DNA from: Henricia sp. BOLD:AAB3569
Taxonomy: Eukaryota; Echinodermata; Asteroidea; Spinulosida; Echinasteridae
Direction: 5' to 3'
DNA length: 64,000 bases
Assembly: GCA_037783545.1 (NCBI GenBank)
Contig: JBBELK010000001.1
Coordinates: 124,001 to 188,000 of the forward strand
The position numbers were made by a program, and so were the translations under genes. Below, in pieces: positions 32,296-46,700 of this stretch. The first letter of the stretch is position 1, and each line of letters starts with the position of its first letter. Below the pieces are notes generated by a model, which was not told the DNA's origin, did no database searches, and saw only the letters and a list, made by a program, of their open reading frames with translations.

Positions 32296-32985
32296 GAATT
32301 TCAAACAAATGGACTGTGCATGCCATCTACGCACGTATCCGTTTTGGTGTGTGAAAGTGAGTTACGCGACTCTCGCTTCCATGTTTTTTTTATTTTATTT
32401 TTTATTTACACAACACCATCCTCAAATCTTCTGAATTTTGGATACGAAATAAGTACAGAGAAATTATGCCTCGCCGCTTGAGTACTACACAGGCCGTTTT
32501 GTGTTCTTCTTAGGATGACGTCACAACCCTGTTAGTAACCTCGAGCATTTGATAATTTCGAATGAGAAGGGTCTGAACTGAATTGCGTTTTAAACGTAAG
32601 ACTGTCGCTTTTGGCGAAAAACACGTTGTGATGGTGTAGTAGAAACATTTACCTCTATGATAAACAGGAAATTTAAAGAAATGTGTATGGGGATACTAGC
32701 TGTTTAATTGTAGGTTGCTAAACAAAAGTATAAGCACAGGATTTCGCACTTGGCAAACAAATGTTTTTATAATTTAAATTCACAAATATTAATTACTGTG
32801 ATTCTTTAAATCTACGGCAGATTTATCAGTTATAAAACACAAACCCCGAAACTATAAGATATGACATAAGAAGTATTGTACTTATTTTGCCAAGTTTTAC
32901 AATATGCAAATTTCCGCAAAATAAAACAAAACTAAAACAAATAAACACAACTGTAATATCGCAATTAATGACACTGCTGTATAGA
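32296..32985. other. Intergenic stretch without a gene
   Basis: 32480-32545 shows weak inverted similarity to the repeat at 35888-36803 (aggatgacgtca, ggccgttttgt). Otherwise nothing. Confidence 0.35.
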
Positions 32986-33013
32986 GATAATAATAATAAT
33001 AATAATAATAATA
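32986..33013 (+). repeat. (AAT)n microsatellite
   Basis: AATAATAAT tract preceding a short open frame. Confidence 0.9.
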
Positions 33014-33019
33014 GCAATT

Positions 33020-33241
33020 TTGATTGGGCGACTACATAAAGTAATTTGGAAAATTAGAAACGATATTTGTATGAATAGATTACCTAGTAATATTGATATT
33101 CTTAAAATGTATAAAAATAATTTGAAAAAGTTTATCAAAATGGAGAAAAAAAGATTAAGTAGCCATGTATTTAAGGTGATTTACACACGAAACTCTGCTG
33201 TCTGTTATCTTGAAAATGATTTTTTGAAATTTGCATTCTAA
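33020..33241 (+). other. 73-codon open frame, possible LINE C-terminal scrap
   Basis: Reads LHKVIWKIRNDICMNRLPS...NSAVCYLENDFLKFAF, with the 'hxxWxxRN' feel of LINE polymerase tails; I do not recognise it firmly. Confidence 0.2.
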
Positions 33242-33617
33242 GCAGTTAACAGATGTATGTGCAAAAAAAAATAATAAAAATAAAAATAAAAATTATAGCA
33301 ATCTTATATAGCGCCAAATGCCAGGGCCTCTAGGCGCTTTACAGTATAAACCAAAGCGATAACATACATATACATGTACATAGATTAAAAAAATATTAAA
33401 CGTTAAAACCAAATATAGTTATTCTACATGTATATTAGTTAACGTTTTGAAATTCTGGTTGACAGAAATTGAATTTTACTTTTTTTAGTACGGCGAACAC
33501 AAAAGGAGAGGCCGCAATACCATTTTGGTACATGTATATACGAATCCCAAATTAGTCCGTTTTGCAGCACTAAAACCGAGGGTCTCCGTGTCAAGTCGAC
33601 AGTTAGTCTTGTCACAC

Positions 33618-33905
33618 GACCGCATTTCGAAACGACGTTTCGATCGTTCCTTCGAAACGACGTTTTGATCGTTCGTTTGAAACACGTTTCGGTCTTTCTT
33701 TCGAAACGACGATTCGGTCGTTCCTTAATTCGAAAAGACATGTCGATCGTTCTTTCGAAACGACGTTTCGATCGTTCTTTCGAAACACGTTTCGGTCTTT
33801 CTTTCGAAACGACGTTTCGATTGTTCCTTCGAAAGGACGTTTCGATATCGTTCTTTCGAAACGACGTTTCGATGGTTCTTTCTAAACACTTTTTGATCGT
33901 TTTTT
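33618..33905 (+). repeat. Minisatellite of CGAAACGACGTTTCGATCGT units
   Basis: About eight degenerate copies of a ~28-32-bp palindromic unit (TTTCGATCGTTCTTTCGAAAC). The array lies between inverted segments 33594-33631 and 34312-34342 (GCGGTC-TGTGACAAGACTA), so it may be the interior of a small DNA element of ~750 bp. Confidence 0.85.
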
Positions 33906-34610
33906 AACACTTTAATTTGCATTTTATGTATTAAAAACACTTTTTAAACGTTCCCTCAAAACAATTTGTCGAAAATTCTTTTGTTGGGAATTGTAAAATC
34001 ACAGCATCAGTAGGTGCATATTTGATATGGAAAAACCCCGTTGAGGTTGGGAAAAATAAAAGACTTTCACAGGAAACACATTTTGTTTAGCCAAACACAA
34101 GATCTCGAATCCAAGATCGCCCACCCCTCATCATTTTTTTTCATGGTGAAAAGTCACCGGTATCATCGCGTACAGACGCGCGGTTCGCAATCATTGGCTT
34201 ATGGGGCTTATTACGCATGCGCGACTTCTTGCGCTGTAACGAAGGATAACCCCTCGCAGTGGTGCAAAATAAAAAAAAACCGGGCGGGGCGTGGAGGGGG
34301 GTGGGGTACCAAAATGCGGTCTTGTGACAAGACTAGTCGACAGTACGCATGAGCTACACGGGCGTGAAGGACTGATTGTGCATTCACGTGCGTATAGATT
34401 AGTTCACCTCCGAGTTAAAGAGGCTTTTCGTGGTAAGCAACGGAAGTGAGCAGATCGGTCTCAAATGTGTTAATTTGGGATTTGTTTATACAGTTTTTGT
34501 TTTAAATAATAATTAATTTACCTGTACAGAGTAAAAAAAACTTCTACATGTGTCCGTGTCCGCCATACACCAAAAGGCTCATATGTGGATGTATGGCGAC
34601 CAAACCACTC

Positions 34611-34724
34611 TCAGCGCTCGTGAAAAGCAATTCTGATGGGATCTTTAGGTGTCAGGCTTACGCCAAACCAAATTAGATCGGGCTCCGTGGGACTCAAATT
34701 TTCAAAGCGAAACTTCCTCACCAG
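34611..34724 (-). CDS. P450 exon 9: C-terminus and stop
   Basis: LVRKFRFENLSPTEPDLIW...TPKDPIRIAFHER then TGA. Acceptor TCATACAG after a T-rich tract. The pattern (LVRKF...; P-[IL]-x-[IF]-x-F-x-x-R end) matches the last exon of mitochondrial P450s, and the phase fits exon 8. Confidence 0.9.
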   Translation of the reverse strand: MVRKFRFENLSPTEPDLIWFGVSLTPKDPIRIAFHER

Positions 34725-37700
34725 CTGTATGAGCAAAAAGAAAAAAAAGAAAACCACGTCTGAAATGTACATCAAATTCCAAACGTTTTATTTGCGTATA
34801 GTCCGTACATTATAGTCTGGTCTTCATGATTGCCCCCGCCCCACATTCTGCACTATATTTGTTTGTTTCCATTAATCGTTCTTTTTTGTATTTGGGATCG
34901 ATTCCCGAAATTGTACGAGTGAATAATTCACAAGCAGGTTTAAACCCAATCGCTAGATTTTTTTAAAAATGATTTTAAAATACCGGGTTTCTTTTTATTG
35001 TTGCATAGTTCCGAGATTGCCCAGTTAACCCCGCCCCTTAGATACTGTTGCTATGTGCTCACAAGCCATCGCAAAAAATGGCGACACAACGTAAAAAACA
35101 ACGGGACTCGGCATGGAAAGCACAAATTCATTGGAGAAAACTCAAAGGTATTTATGTTTTAGGGTCGACAGTTACCGTAGCACACACTGAGCAAAGGGCT
35201 AGTAATGCAAGAATGCCATATATTCATAAAAATGCGCTTTCCTACCTTTGAACAGCGAATCGCCCGACATTGAAACCAAAATTCACCCGGTCACTGGCGC
35301 ATACAACATGCAAACTGTATGGGCAGAAAATCGCGTGATTGTTGTGATGATTGCATCACTTTGACCTATGTGGGCGCTGTCTGCTAGCTCTGTTGTGATT
35401 GGTCGGCGGGTTCGGCTTGATTGACAGGTCGGAACTATGCATTATATCAACGCACCAGATGTTGGTAAGGTCGAAAACTAACCCAATTATCCGCTAGGAC
35501 TATATGTGCTATCGGGTACATCGTCTCAGATATAAATACTTTTTAAAAACGGCGGCAAAGGAACTAACTATAGGCGTTCGGGTTGGCGTATTGGCTCTTT
35601 TCCCGCCTAGGTTCGAATCCGGAGCATGTAATTGGATTTGCAGTCCTGAACTCGTGGATTTCCCCCTTGAGATTTACCGGGGGTTGGGGATGGGCCCGGC
35701 GCAGGCTCGATCAATCGCTACAAGGAGACCAGAGGGGTGGGGAAAGAAGATGTACGCGGCGAAGTGCCACCGCGGGGCGTGCTCCCACACCTGACCTGAT
35801 TTCCCGGAGTGTTTCTTCCCACTTTTAAAACTACATGTCCTTCTTCGACATCTTAAACAGCTAGAATCCCCCCGTCCACATTTTTAAGTTTTTCTGTTTA
35901 TCATGGAGGTGTATGTGTCTAAAACACCATGACAACTTGTTTTTCACAAAAAATCGACAGGCTTTTGCTTAAAACGTAAAGCAGTTCCGACCCTCTTCAC
36001 CCGAAATTCTGAAACGCTCGAGGTCACTTGGTTTGTTTATCAACAGGGTTTTGACGTCATCCTGAGAAACATACAAAACGGCCTGTGCAGTATTGAATGG
36101 AAAATACACGAAGTGAATGTTTATCATGCCTGTTTTGTCCTTGTAATTCAAAATATAAACGTGAAAAACACTTCATGTAATATGACAACAATCTACTATT
36201 ACCTGTTTTGTGAAAAAACGGTGAAATTGTGGCTCACAATGAAGCTCTTTTGAAGTAAATACTGGTACATTGCGACGGGTGGTTTTGTCAAGGAACGAAC
36301 GGCATTCACAGCGGTCTGTGTACAGCATGGAGCGGTTCCCTGCGGGCGTAGTTCCCACGTGTTTGAACATCGGCCGGTACAAGTTAGAATGAGCGACTCA
36401 TTTTTCTCTCTCTTGGTAATAGAAAAGAAAATCTTTCTGCTCTTTTTTTTTCATTGTGTCTGGTAAAACATACAACCACGCAGCTACTGGGCATATCTCT
36501 GGCTTTTTGGACCAACAAAATTCTTCAAAAAACACCATCTAACAGAGACGGTTTTCCAAGTTTTTTGCGTGTAAACGTATGAAGCTAACAATCGTGTTGA
36601 CTTTTCTTTCTCAGGATTGCGTCACGGGGTCACGCGCATATCATGAATACCTATAATGAGCGTTTCAGAAATCGCGAAAATCTCATTTTCGCTTGCAATT
36701 TATCCACTTAAAACCGACAATTAAAAAATAATAAAAATCCACGTCGGCAAGAGGGATGTTTGATACTGGATTTTCGTCAAGGGGGATTCTTCCTCTTTAA
36801 GTTGATAATAAATCTTGTATATAAAGCTAATACCGTGTAATAGGTACATGTAGCATAAGGGGCCATGGTTGCTGAAGATGCCATACAATTAACATCACCA
36901 TAACGATAACAACACAGCACCCGTAGCCGAAAGACTTACATTGGCCAACATGATGTACAACTCCTGCTCTACCAGTCGCCTGCCAAGACAACTGCGGGGT
37001 CCGAACCCAAATGGCATATGGGAGAACGCAAGTTCTGGTTCTTTTCGAACCTGTATCCAGCGCTCGGGAAGGTATTCGTTGGGCTTATCGAAGATGTTCG
37101 GATCACGACACATCGTTTGAAAACACATGTTGATATACGTCTGCAATGAGGGATAACAAGTTAAAGGATAGAGGCCGGAGAACTCACTAAGGGATGTTTA
37201 TATAGATCAGCCCCGGCGGCCATGTTAGGGGCAAGAATTGTTTAAAAGACAGATTACCTGACGTTTTAAAAACAGGAACAACAGCATAACTAAAGAGTAA
37301 GGTTGATACACTGCCTAATAGAAATTTAAGCCAAATAGATGCAGTAATACTTCACAAAACGTTCAAAATCCACGCAGACAGCAATGCAGGTATAAGGATG
37401 CATCGTGCATGGCATCGGGTACACTGGTCTCTGTATTAAACTTAGCATGTACGCGGTGTTGTTGGTATATGCCACGTCCCCCTCCACATCCTCATTCCCG
37501 TACTATTGCCCAGTAAGATTGCCATCAATAACTAAGGTCGGTGTGCACATACTTGTCCCAAGTACCATCACACTGGACCACCTTAGCTAAACAATCCCAG
37601 TGTGATGGCGCAGTGCTCATGCTAACAAGTATACAGTTGTGCCCAAAAACATTTTAAAAATTTCCTCACTCCCAAAAACTATTGTGAAGGAACTTTCACT

Positions 37701-40700
37701 GTATCCTAGGACAGTTAGTTGCCTTGCAAAATGGAGTTTTATTCGTTGGTAACGCCCCTCAATATAGACAAATTGCAATACCTTTGTTAACCTAATTTAT
37801 GCCTGGCATTGTTCGCATACTCTGTAGTCAGTATACAGGTCACTGCGCTTACTGAAGCGTGTTCACATAAAACCCAGTGCATTCCCCGAGCCTTTATTTC
37901 AGGTCTACCGTTCCACTGCTAACTACCCATTGAGATTTGCTTAACTTCACGTTAAGTTCACCGCGCACCACTTGCTAGCATTGCTTCTATTTTACCCACT
38001 ATGTCCGTTCATCATGAAGGCTCTTTTAGCATTCAACAGTAATTCAATCAATTTAAAAACATATGCTCCCGAAGACAAGTCGTCCGGGAAAGAGATTAAC
38101 GTGAAGCTGGCTGGTTTACTGCTCAATACATGGAGTAAGGATATAAAGCCAAGAGCAGACAGCGGAGCAACGGATGTCGCTGTGATGTCGCTTCGGCAAA
38201 ATACGTGGATTGGCAGTACTAAATACACTACAACTTTCAACTTACTCCTTTGGGAATATTGTAGCCATTGATGACAATATCATGGTCAAGAACGCGCGAG
38301 CTCCCGGGAATCGCCATGTACATCCTGTGCATTTGAAGAAAAGAAAAACGGCTTAAGGAAGTATCCCACTGGGCTGCGACAGCTCGCGACTAGTTGGAGA
38401 CACAAAATTGCGAGAACATACGCGAATTAGCGACAATTTTCACTTTGAATCGCACTGAATTGGTATACTTACGACACGTTGGCGAAATTTGTGCCAAAAA
38501 TCGCCGGGAGTTCGCATACGCGTCGCGCGAATTTTTGTCTCCAATCAGTCACAATTTAGTTTCATAGGCCAACCCCTCACAAAGTTGTCTAAAGCGGGCC
38601 TCCCCACTGTGCGATTTTGGCCACGAATTAGGTACGATTAGCTACGATTTGGTACGATTGTGTATAGACTCTACACACAATCGTACCAAATCGTAGCTAA
38701 TCGTAGGAAATTCGTGGCAAAGATTGCACAGTGGGAGGCCCGCTTAAAGCTATAGTCCCTAAGGCCTTTTCCCACTACCCACCTCCAACCCGGGTAACTT
38801 TTCTACCCGGGTAGCGGTAAATAACCCGGGTTACATTTAACCCGGAGTTTCTTTTCACACGACAAGCGTTAACCCGGAGAAGCACTTACCCGGGTCGTCT
38901 CTTACACGGGTACAACCGCGACCCTTTTCCCACGGCATTTCTGCATGCGCACGTACCCGGGTAAACCAATCAGCACAAATACCCAGAAACCATTGCGTGT
39001 GGAAAATCTATCGATCGATCAGGCTGCGCACGCACACACAAACATGGCGGACGACACAGAAACATCGCTGGCAATTTTGCTGTTAATATTTCGCATGTTT
39101 AATAATATTTATCGATGTGTGCTTTATCACTGGCCCCACGCGTATTTTGTTGTACAGTACCTTCAGAAGAGTACCAGTTTGACAGTGCCATTCAAGCGCG
39201 GGCGCACTTGCAACCTTTGACCAAATCATTATTGCGGCAAGAATTTAACTCGCTAAATAGCCTACCCGGGTAGGCTATTGTCGTCGTTTCCCACGACAAA
39301 CGTTAACCCGGAGAATCGTCTCAAGGTCGCCGTTAACCCCGAGATTGGTGGGTTAACCCACCTCCCGAGCAGGGCTAGAAATTACCCGGGTTAAGTGGCA
39401 TTTTTGGCCAGATAACCCGGGTAATTCGTAACCCCGAGATTTGCCGTGGGAAACGAACCCTTAACCCGGGTAATCTCGGGGTTAAATTTTTCTGTTACAC
39501 GGGTTATCTCGGGTTTAAAGTGCCGTGGGAAAAGGCCTTAGGTATCTATAGCATGGAACGGTACGTAAGCGAACGTTATATAACGTATCGCTGAACAAAA
39601 GGGCAGTTGACGTGCTGAGCAAATGCCATGCACATAAAAAAAAACCTTTGTCGGCGTTCCACTGATACGAGTCCCATTTAATGGCTATCGGATTATTCAA
39701 GACGCTGAGTGACAGGCGATCTACCCCGCGCACATTTTCCGCGTGTGCTTTAGGGCGTTTCACACTGCACTGTTTTCTTCCGTCAGACGTACGTAAAATT
39801 GTTCATACGTCAAAATGACGGAAGGGTTGATCCTAGGTCTACTTCTTTGTCGAGTTTTCATCCGTCGCGTCTGTTGTTCGTACAAAAGCGCGACCAAAAT
39901 ATATTAATCACAGCATGATTTTCTAAAGCAGTTTGTTTGAGAAAATCCTGTGGTGGATTCTTTGTTTAAAGCGGGCCTCCCACTGTGCGATTTTGGCCAC
40001 GAATGTCCTACGAATTGGTACGATTATCGCAGACTGCCTATAGGCTCTTAAGCGGGCCTCCCACTGTGCGATTTTCTCCACGAATTTCCTACGAATTGGT
40101 ACGATTATCGGAGACTGCCTATAGACTCTACACACAATCGTGCCCAAAGGATGAAACAACGCCGACCATGGGGTCGGACGTACGCGTCTAGTGTGAGCCG
40201 CTGTTGAAAACGTAACAGAACGGGCAGTGGATGTAACGACGTATACATCTGACGGACGAAAATAGTGCAGTGAGGGATCCGCTCTATACTGAGGGCTCCG
40301 GAAGGCGGTCGTGTTAAAAGCGTATATTAAACACGTGGAATTAAAACAAACTCCAATTAACATACATTCTCCCCGACGCAAGCCAAATCAATTATTATTA
40401 CTCACGTGGATTTGGTTTTAAAAATAACATAAATAAATAATTATATAAATTCTTCAAATTTCGATTATATAAAGGAGCTAAGGCATTTGCCTTATCGACG
40501 GAGGTACATATTTGTTAAAAACAATTTCACATGTTTACGCTTTTAAAACTGCCGCCTTCTGGAGCCCTCAGTATTGCATTGCCAAACAATGTATTTTGCA
40601 ATCACCAATAAGCGGCAACGTCAGTGCTCCAATATTATGTACATGGTACAGGTAATGTTCAGCACGTCACATGCCTTTTTGTTGGGCGATACGTCATGTC

Positions 40701-43700
40701 ATAAGTCATAACGTTCGCTTACGTACCGTACTACCGTTCCATACTACCTAAAGGCTATGTCAGACAGCCACTACGTACAATTAGCGCATATTCCACGGAT
40801 GAAATTTTGGTCATTCGTGATACATGCGCGATATACGTAATTCATAAGTGTTTCATGCGTTTTTCATTCGTCGATGTGCGCAGATGTCCGTCGAGGGTTT
40901 CGGCAGACGTACTTTACCTGATTTCGGTTTTGAGCTGCTCAAATTTTTTGGTCGGTTGAGATTTACGCAGTTTATGCGTATTTTACGTAGTTTATACGCA
41001 ATTCTTACGTAAATCTTACGTAAATCTAAAGGCCCGGTCACACAGCGCTTTACGGCTTAATCACGGCCAAAACCCGTCCAAAAGTGGTCTCCCGTGAAGC
41101 AGACGATGTTGTTCGCGTTGATGTCGAGTTTAAGACGAGCTACAGTCGATTTATAGACGTGGCAGGACGCGGGGAGAAACCGGAACGGCGTCGGACGCGG
41201 CAAAAAGTTTTGAACTGCTCAAAATTTTAGCCCGCGGACAACCACGGGTGGCACACGTGGTAAAGACGTGCAACACACGTGAAACACACGTGATAATCCG
41301 TGTTCCGGCAGTGATTAACACTTGGGGAGACGCAGTAAGACGCAGTAAGACGCGAAAGTGAAGATCAGCCGTGCGCGACCGCTTTTATGCGTAGCAAGCT
41401 GCGCTTCCGACGTCGCCGAGCCGCGGTTACCCGTGATTGGGCAGTGCTATGGCAGTGGAGTGCCCGTTTTACGTCCGCGCTCAACACGTGATCAGCAGTG
41501 CTACAGACGCGATGAGGCCTCGGTTAGCCGTGGTAACTTGCCACTTTTTTCCCGCGTTTAAACACGTGCGAACCTATTTTTAACCTTACACGTGGCTGGA
41601 CGTGGTTAGCTGTGCTTAGGCTGTGCTTAGGCAGTGCTTTAGCAGTAGAACAGCCGCCGACCGCCATACCCGTACAAAGCACGGCCAAGCCAAAATTGAC
41701 CAAAAATTACCACTTACCACCACGTCCACCAGATTTTCATAACTTTTTGTACGTGATTTAGACGTGGAGTGCTGTGTGACCGGGCCTTTACGCAGTTGTG
41801 CGTGATTTTTGCGAGATGCATACGCAAATTTTTGGCTTTCCACGACCGTTCCACGTATGTCCACGTATGTTTAACGGACCTTTCACGCATGTACCACAGA
41901 TGTATCACTTTTATATCGCGCATACGGCGCACATATCGCGTTACAAATTACGTAATCGACGCACGAATCACTAACGAATTGCAGATAAACAGCGCAATAA
42001 TCGCGAAATAATGGCTTTTACGTAGATTTACGTGTTCTTTGCGTGGTTTATTCGTACTTCTTCCGTGGTTTTAACATGGTTCCTTCGTGATACATCTGTC
42101 AAAATTTCACGTAAAGACCCCAACTTTTCTCAATTTGTCCACGTATATCCACGAATGACAAAATTTCATCCGTGGAATATGCGCTAATTGTACGTAGTGG
42201 CTGTGTGACATAGCCTTAAGCGGGCCTCCCACTGTGCGATTTTAGCCACGAATTAGGTCCGATTAGCTACGATTGGGTACGATTGTGTGTAGAGTCTATA
42301 GGCAGTCTCCGATAATCGTACCAATTCGTAGGAAATTCGTGGCAGAAATCGCACAGTGGGAGGCCCGCTTTAAGCGAACGTTATTACCTATAATATCACG
42401 TATGGCCTAATCACCGAACAAAAAAAGCCTTATGGGACGTGCTGAACAATGCCCGGGTAATGCACATTAAAAAGGGTTTTATTTATACGAACAACAGACG
42501 CGACGGATGAAAATTCGACTAGGATCAACCATAGAGCAAGGAACAGAGGAAGGAAGAACCATGGAGCGACTTCAAGCGATGGTTAACGAATGATTACGAA
42601 TAGCTTGCGACTACCTGACGACCTAAAATCGTCACGAGTCGTAAAGACTTTCGCCTAAGTGGGACTGGGGCTTCACATTTCTCGCACTTTCCGACTCACG
42701 CGGAAACTAAATTGAGAAGGGTTCGAGACACCCGCGACGACTCTGTGACTATTTTGAGAGAACATTTGTCGTGCGAATTTTTCGAAAACATGTTCAAAAT
42801 TCCAGCGACACGCGAGCAAGACCCTGCGATTCACGCAAGGAAATGGAGAACCCCCGCGAACGTTTCGAGACATTTTAGAAACTCCCTCGCGAATGCCGTT
42901 CGCAATTTGTCGCCAACAGTCGCAGCCCAGTTAGCCTTTGGTCAAGGCCTCGTGAATTTGGGCGATTTATTGACTTGAGCAGAGTCTACAAAAGTACGCG
43001 CAGAGTGGGTTATTCACTTGGCCTTTTTCGAACTAACAGGCAATTCTTATGTTTTTCTTTATTTTTGGCAGAAATCAGCCACAAGGCTATGTCACACAGC
43101 CACTACGTACAATTAGCGCATATTCCACGGATGAAATTTTGGTCATTCGTGATAAATACGATTTACGCAGTTTATGCGTAATTTACGTAGTTTATACGCA
43201 ATTCTTACGTAAATCTTACGTAAATCTTACGCAGTTGTGCGTGATTTTGCGAGATGCATAGTTACGCAAATTTGTGGCTTTCCACGACCGTTCCACGTAT
43301 GTCCACGTATGTTTAACGGACCTTTAACGCATGTACCACAGATGTATCACTTTTATATCGCGCATACGGCGCACATATCGCGTTAAAATTACGTAATTGA
43401 CGCACGAATCACTAATGAATTGCAGATAAACAGCGCAATAATCGCGAAATAATGGCTTTTACGTAGATTTACGTGTTCTTTGCGTGGTATATTCGCACTT
43501 CTTCTGTGGTTTTAACGTGGTTCATTCGTGATACATCTGTCAAAATTTCACGTAAGACCCCAACTTTTCTCCATTTTTTCACGTATATCCACGAATGACA
43601 AAATTTCATCCGTGGAATATGCGCTAATTGTACGTAGTGGCTGTGTGACATAGCCTTCACGTGCAGGTCACCCTATGCAAATTACGTTGTGAGCTCCTAC

Positions 43701-46700
43701 AAACAAGGGAGGTAGGCGTACGCTTTTGAATTCACTGGTACATAGTGCATGCGTTCGGGCGTGCAGTTCTCGTTACTCGGAAGTAATGCGCACGCATTGC
43801 ACTCGGGTCACATCACGCGAACGGCAAATCCGCAGTCCGCGTGCGGCGAATGGCAATCAGTGAAGATGGCCGTCTCTTGCCATCATGCACTGCACAAAAA
43901 ATGCCGTTTCATTGCTCACGAGAAACTGAGGAAATACAGGCCGTAAGTCGTGAGAACCTTTGATGCCGTCTAAAACAAACCTTAGTGAGTTATTGTTTCA
44001 GTTATTGAGTTGACGCGTTCGGCAAATTCACCAAAAATCCCACCCATATTTCACCATCTTTGTACAAATCACATGGCACTTGTCAGGAGTAAGTTCACTC
44101 TCCCCGTTTGTCGGGGAGTGGGGAGAGCACACTCTCACTGACCCGAGTGTCGTTATTCTTGTCGTTTACGCGCGCAGGAGTATACTCGTGTTAACACGAG
44201 TAAACGCCCGAACGCAGCCTAAAAGGCAAATAAATTAAATCAAATGGGAATTATATTCGTTCCGTATAAAAACTTTGATGTAATAAACAATTTGTGTCAA
44301 ATATAAACGTATTTTCATGAAGCTCAATGGTTTTTTTCGAAGTAAATGTAAGTGCCGTACCTACGTTGATAATGAACGAGGCATAACGCCGCAAGCCATG
44401 TGATTGGTCAATTTGTCCTGTGGGAACTCTACGTGACTTCCATCACACGCGTTCCTAGCGCTCATTGGCTCAGTTGACAGTTTGTTTTCGATTCTGTTTT
44501 TAAAATCTGTACGTGTAGAGTGGGGCGTGGGTAATGTTGTGACGTTGCACATTCGGGTCAACTGCTTGCATGTAATGAATAATGTAGCAGTTGCCAGTTT
44601 GAAAAAGGCCTTTTGGCAAAACAGAAGGCATAACGTTTGCACAGCCTTGGTATACTCTGCTCAAGACGCCCAATTGTCTCACATTTTAATGACCATAATG
44701 CCTTGGCAAAATGCTACAGCCCAGTGAGATAGGGGCTTTAGCCATGAAATTAGACAGAATAATGGTGGATTGTTGTACATTATACAGGTCTATACGTGGT
44801 CATTTAAAATGGTGTGGTCATTTCCGGGTACTTTTCCATGGATAGCGAATTTGGCACCAATCCCAAGTTGTTCCTCTGGGTCAAATTAGCTTAATCAGTG
44901 GAGTTCAGTAGATACATGTACAGCTATGTCGGAATAAAGGATAAAGGTCGTGGTAATTTAAAAGGGCGTGGTCATTTTTAGGTACTCCCAGCCAGGTAGC
45001 AATTTCGGGACACATCCCAAGTTGTTCGTCGTGGTCATATTAGGGAGTTTTCGATTTGCACGACGGATGATTCTACGACGGATTAATTGCTATCCCGACT
45101 CATCTGCGCATGCGTCGACTTTGCCTTGTCGTCGTCGTCTGATTTCTAGGACGGTAGTTGGGGCAAATCAACGTTGTGTCGACGACGGCAACGTTTAGGT
45201 AACATTTCACCTTCAACAACACATTTTTGGATCTCATGACTCGATCTCAAGTTGTCGTAAAAATCGAAATGGAATAAAAGTAGGACAGGACGTTTTGTGC
45301 AACGACGTGTTCGCGGTCAGATTTTTCACCGTCGTGTTTCTCTCCGTCGTCCAATCGAAAGCTCACTATTAACTATGTTGGAAGCAGCACTTCTGATGAA
45401 GAAAGGGCGTGGCCATCTTGAAAAGGGCGTGGTCATTTTCGGGTATTTCGTCCCGGATAAAGTCTTGGTGCAAGACGATACTACGTGATATTTGTCACTG
45501 ACCACCGCGTGCTAACCAACATTCACCGACAATCGCCAAGAGAGGGCGCCATACACACTACTGGCACCAGTATCGTCTTAGGACATTTCCTAAATCTGCT
45601 CGGGAAATTCCGAGCACATTCCAGGCATTCCTCATTATGCTGTGTATACCTATGACGTAGTACTTATTAACATATTTCAAGCCGAGCGCTGTGAAGTCTG
45701 GTACCTGTACGTACGTCTTATCAAACAGGAAAAGCACACGTTATCGCGCCAGACAAGTCCGTGCTTTATTTGTTATTGAAAGAAATAATACGAAAATGTG
45801 GCAACGGGGTCAGTTTTTTTCCAATGGATTCAGCGAACCTCGGCTTTGGTTTGTCGGCCCGGCAACCGAAGCCGTTATTTGGCTGAACCCGCACGCTGCA
45901 GAAAGGTATCTTTGGTATGACTGCGAAAACGGCACTCGCTGGCTATATATACTGAGATTAGTGAGAACCAATGCGTCCTAAAGACAAATTAACGATCGTG
46001 TTTTCGAAGAAAAAACATGATTTTTTTTTACTACTAAAATCACGTTTCCTCGCCAGATTAAACCGTTTGGCATGAAGAATTTTAAACAAATACGTACAAG
46101 TATCCGCATAAACAGTACACAGTTTCACAAATCTGTCTGGCAAACACGAACCTGGACACGATTAAACTTCTTTTAAATTGGTATATTTAGCAGGCATTGC
46201 ATTTCTATTATTCCCGGTCCGGTACACGCAAAATTCTGCCAAACTACACACTGTGTGCAATGCCGTGCTGCACGCACAGAAACGGTCTTGAAATGGGTCG
46301 GAACATTGTACGTGTGAATCCATTCTTATGGGGGTACAGGCAACTGACCCATATGCAGCACGATATGTGGCAGAGGGCATCCCCCTACCATTGTTCTCCT
46401 ATTGTTTCCCAAACATCCAAGGAATTTCCAAGGAATTCCTTTCAGTTTTTAGGGGGTACTGGTGCGTTAACAAAAGGGAAGAGTGTGTTGAGGTATAGGG
46501 GCTGGGTATAACTGTACCTGCTTGCTTCTCTCACGCATCCCTTGAGGTACCGCAACTCCTTCAGGTTTTCTGCAGTCACTTTGCCACCCTGTAGTACCTC
46601 GGTGACTTCTTTGTGTACTTTCTCCTGTGCCTCAGGATTCACAGCCAGACAGTACAGCAGAATCGATAAGGTGTTAGATGACTGTCGGGAAATCACACCT

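Larger units (their letters stand above)
39553..40742. mobile_element. ~1.2-kb TIR element hosting two half MITEs
   Basis: Ends ATGGAACGGTACGTAAGCGA and TCGCTTACGTACCG...CCGTTCCAT; the inner ends also pair (TATAACGTATCGC / GCGATACGTCATG). A related fragment occurs at 42374-42535. Confidence 0.78.
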
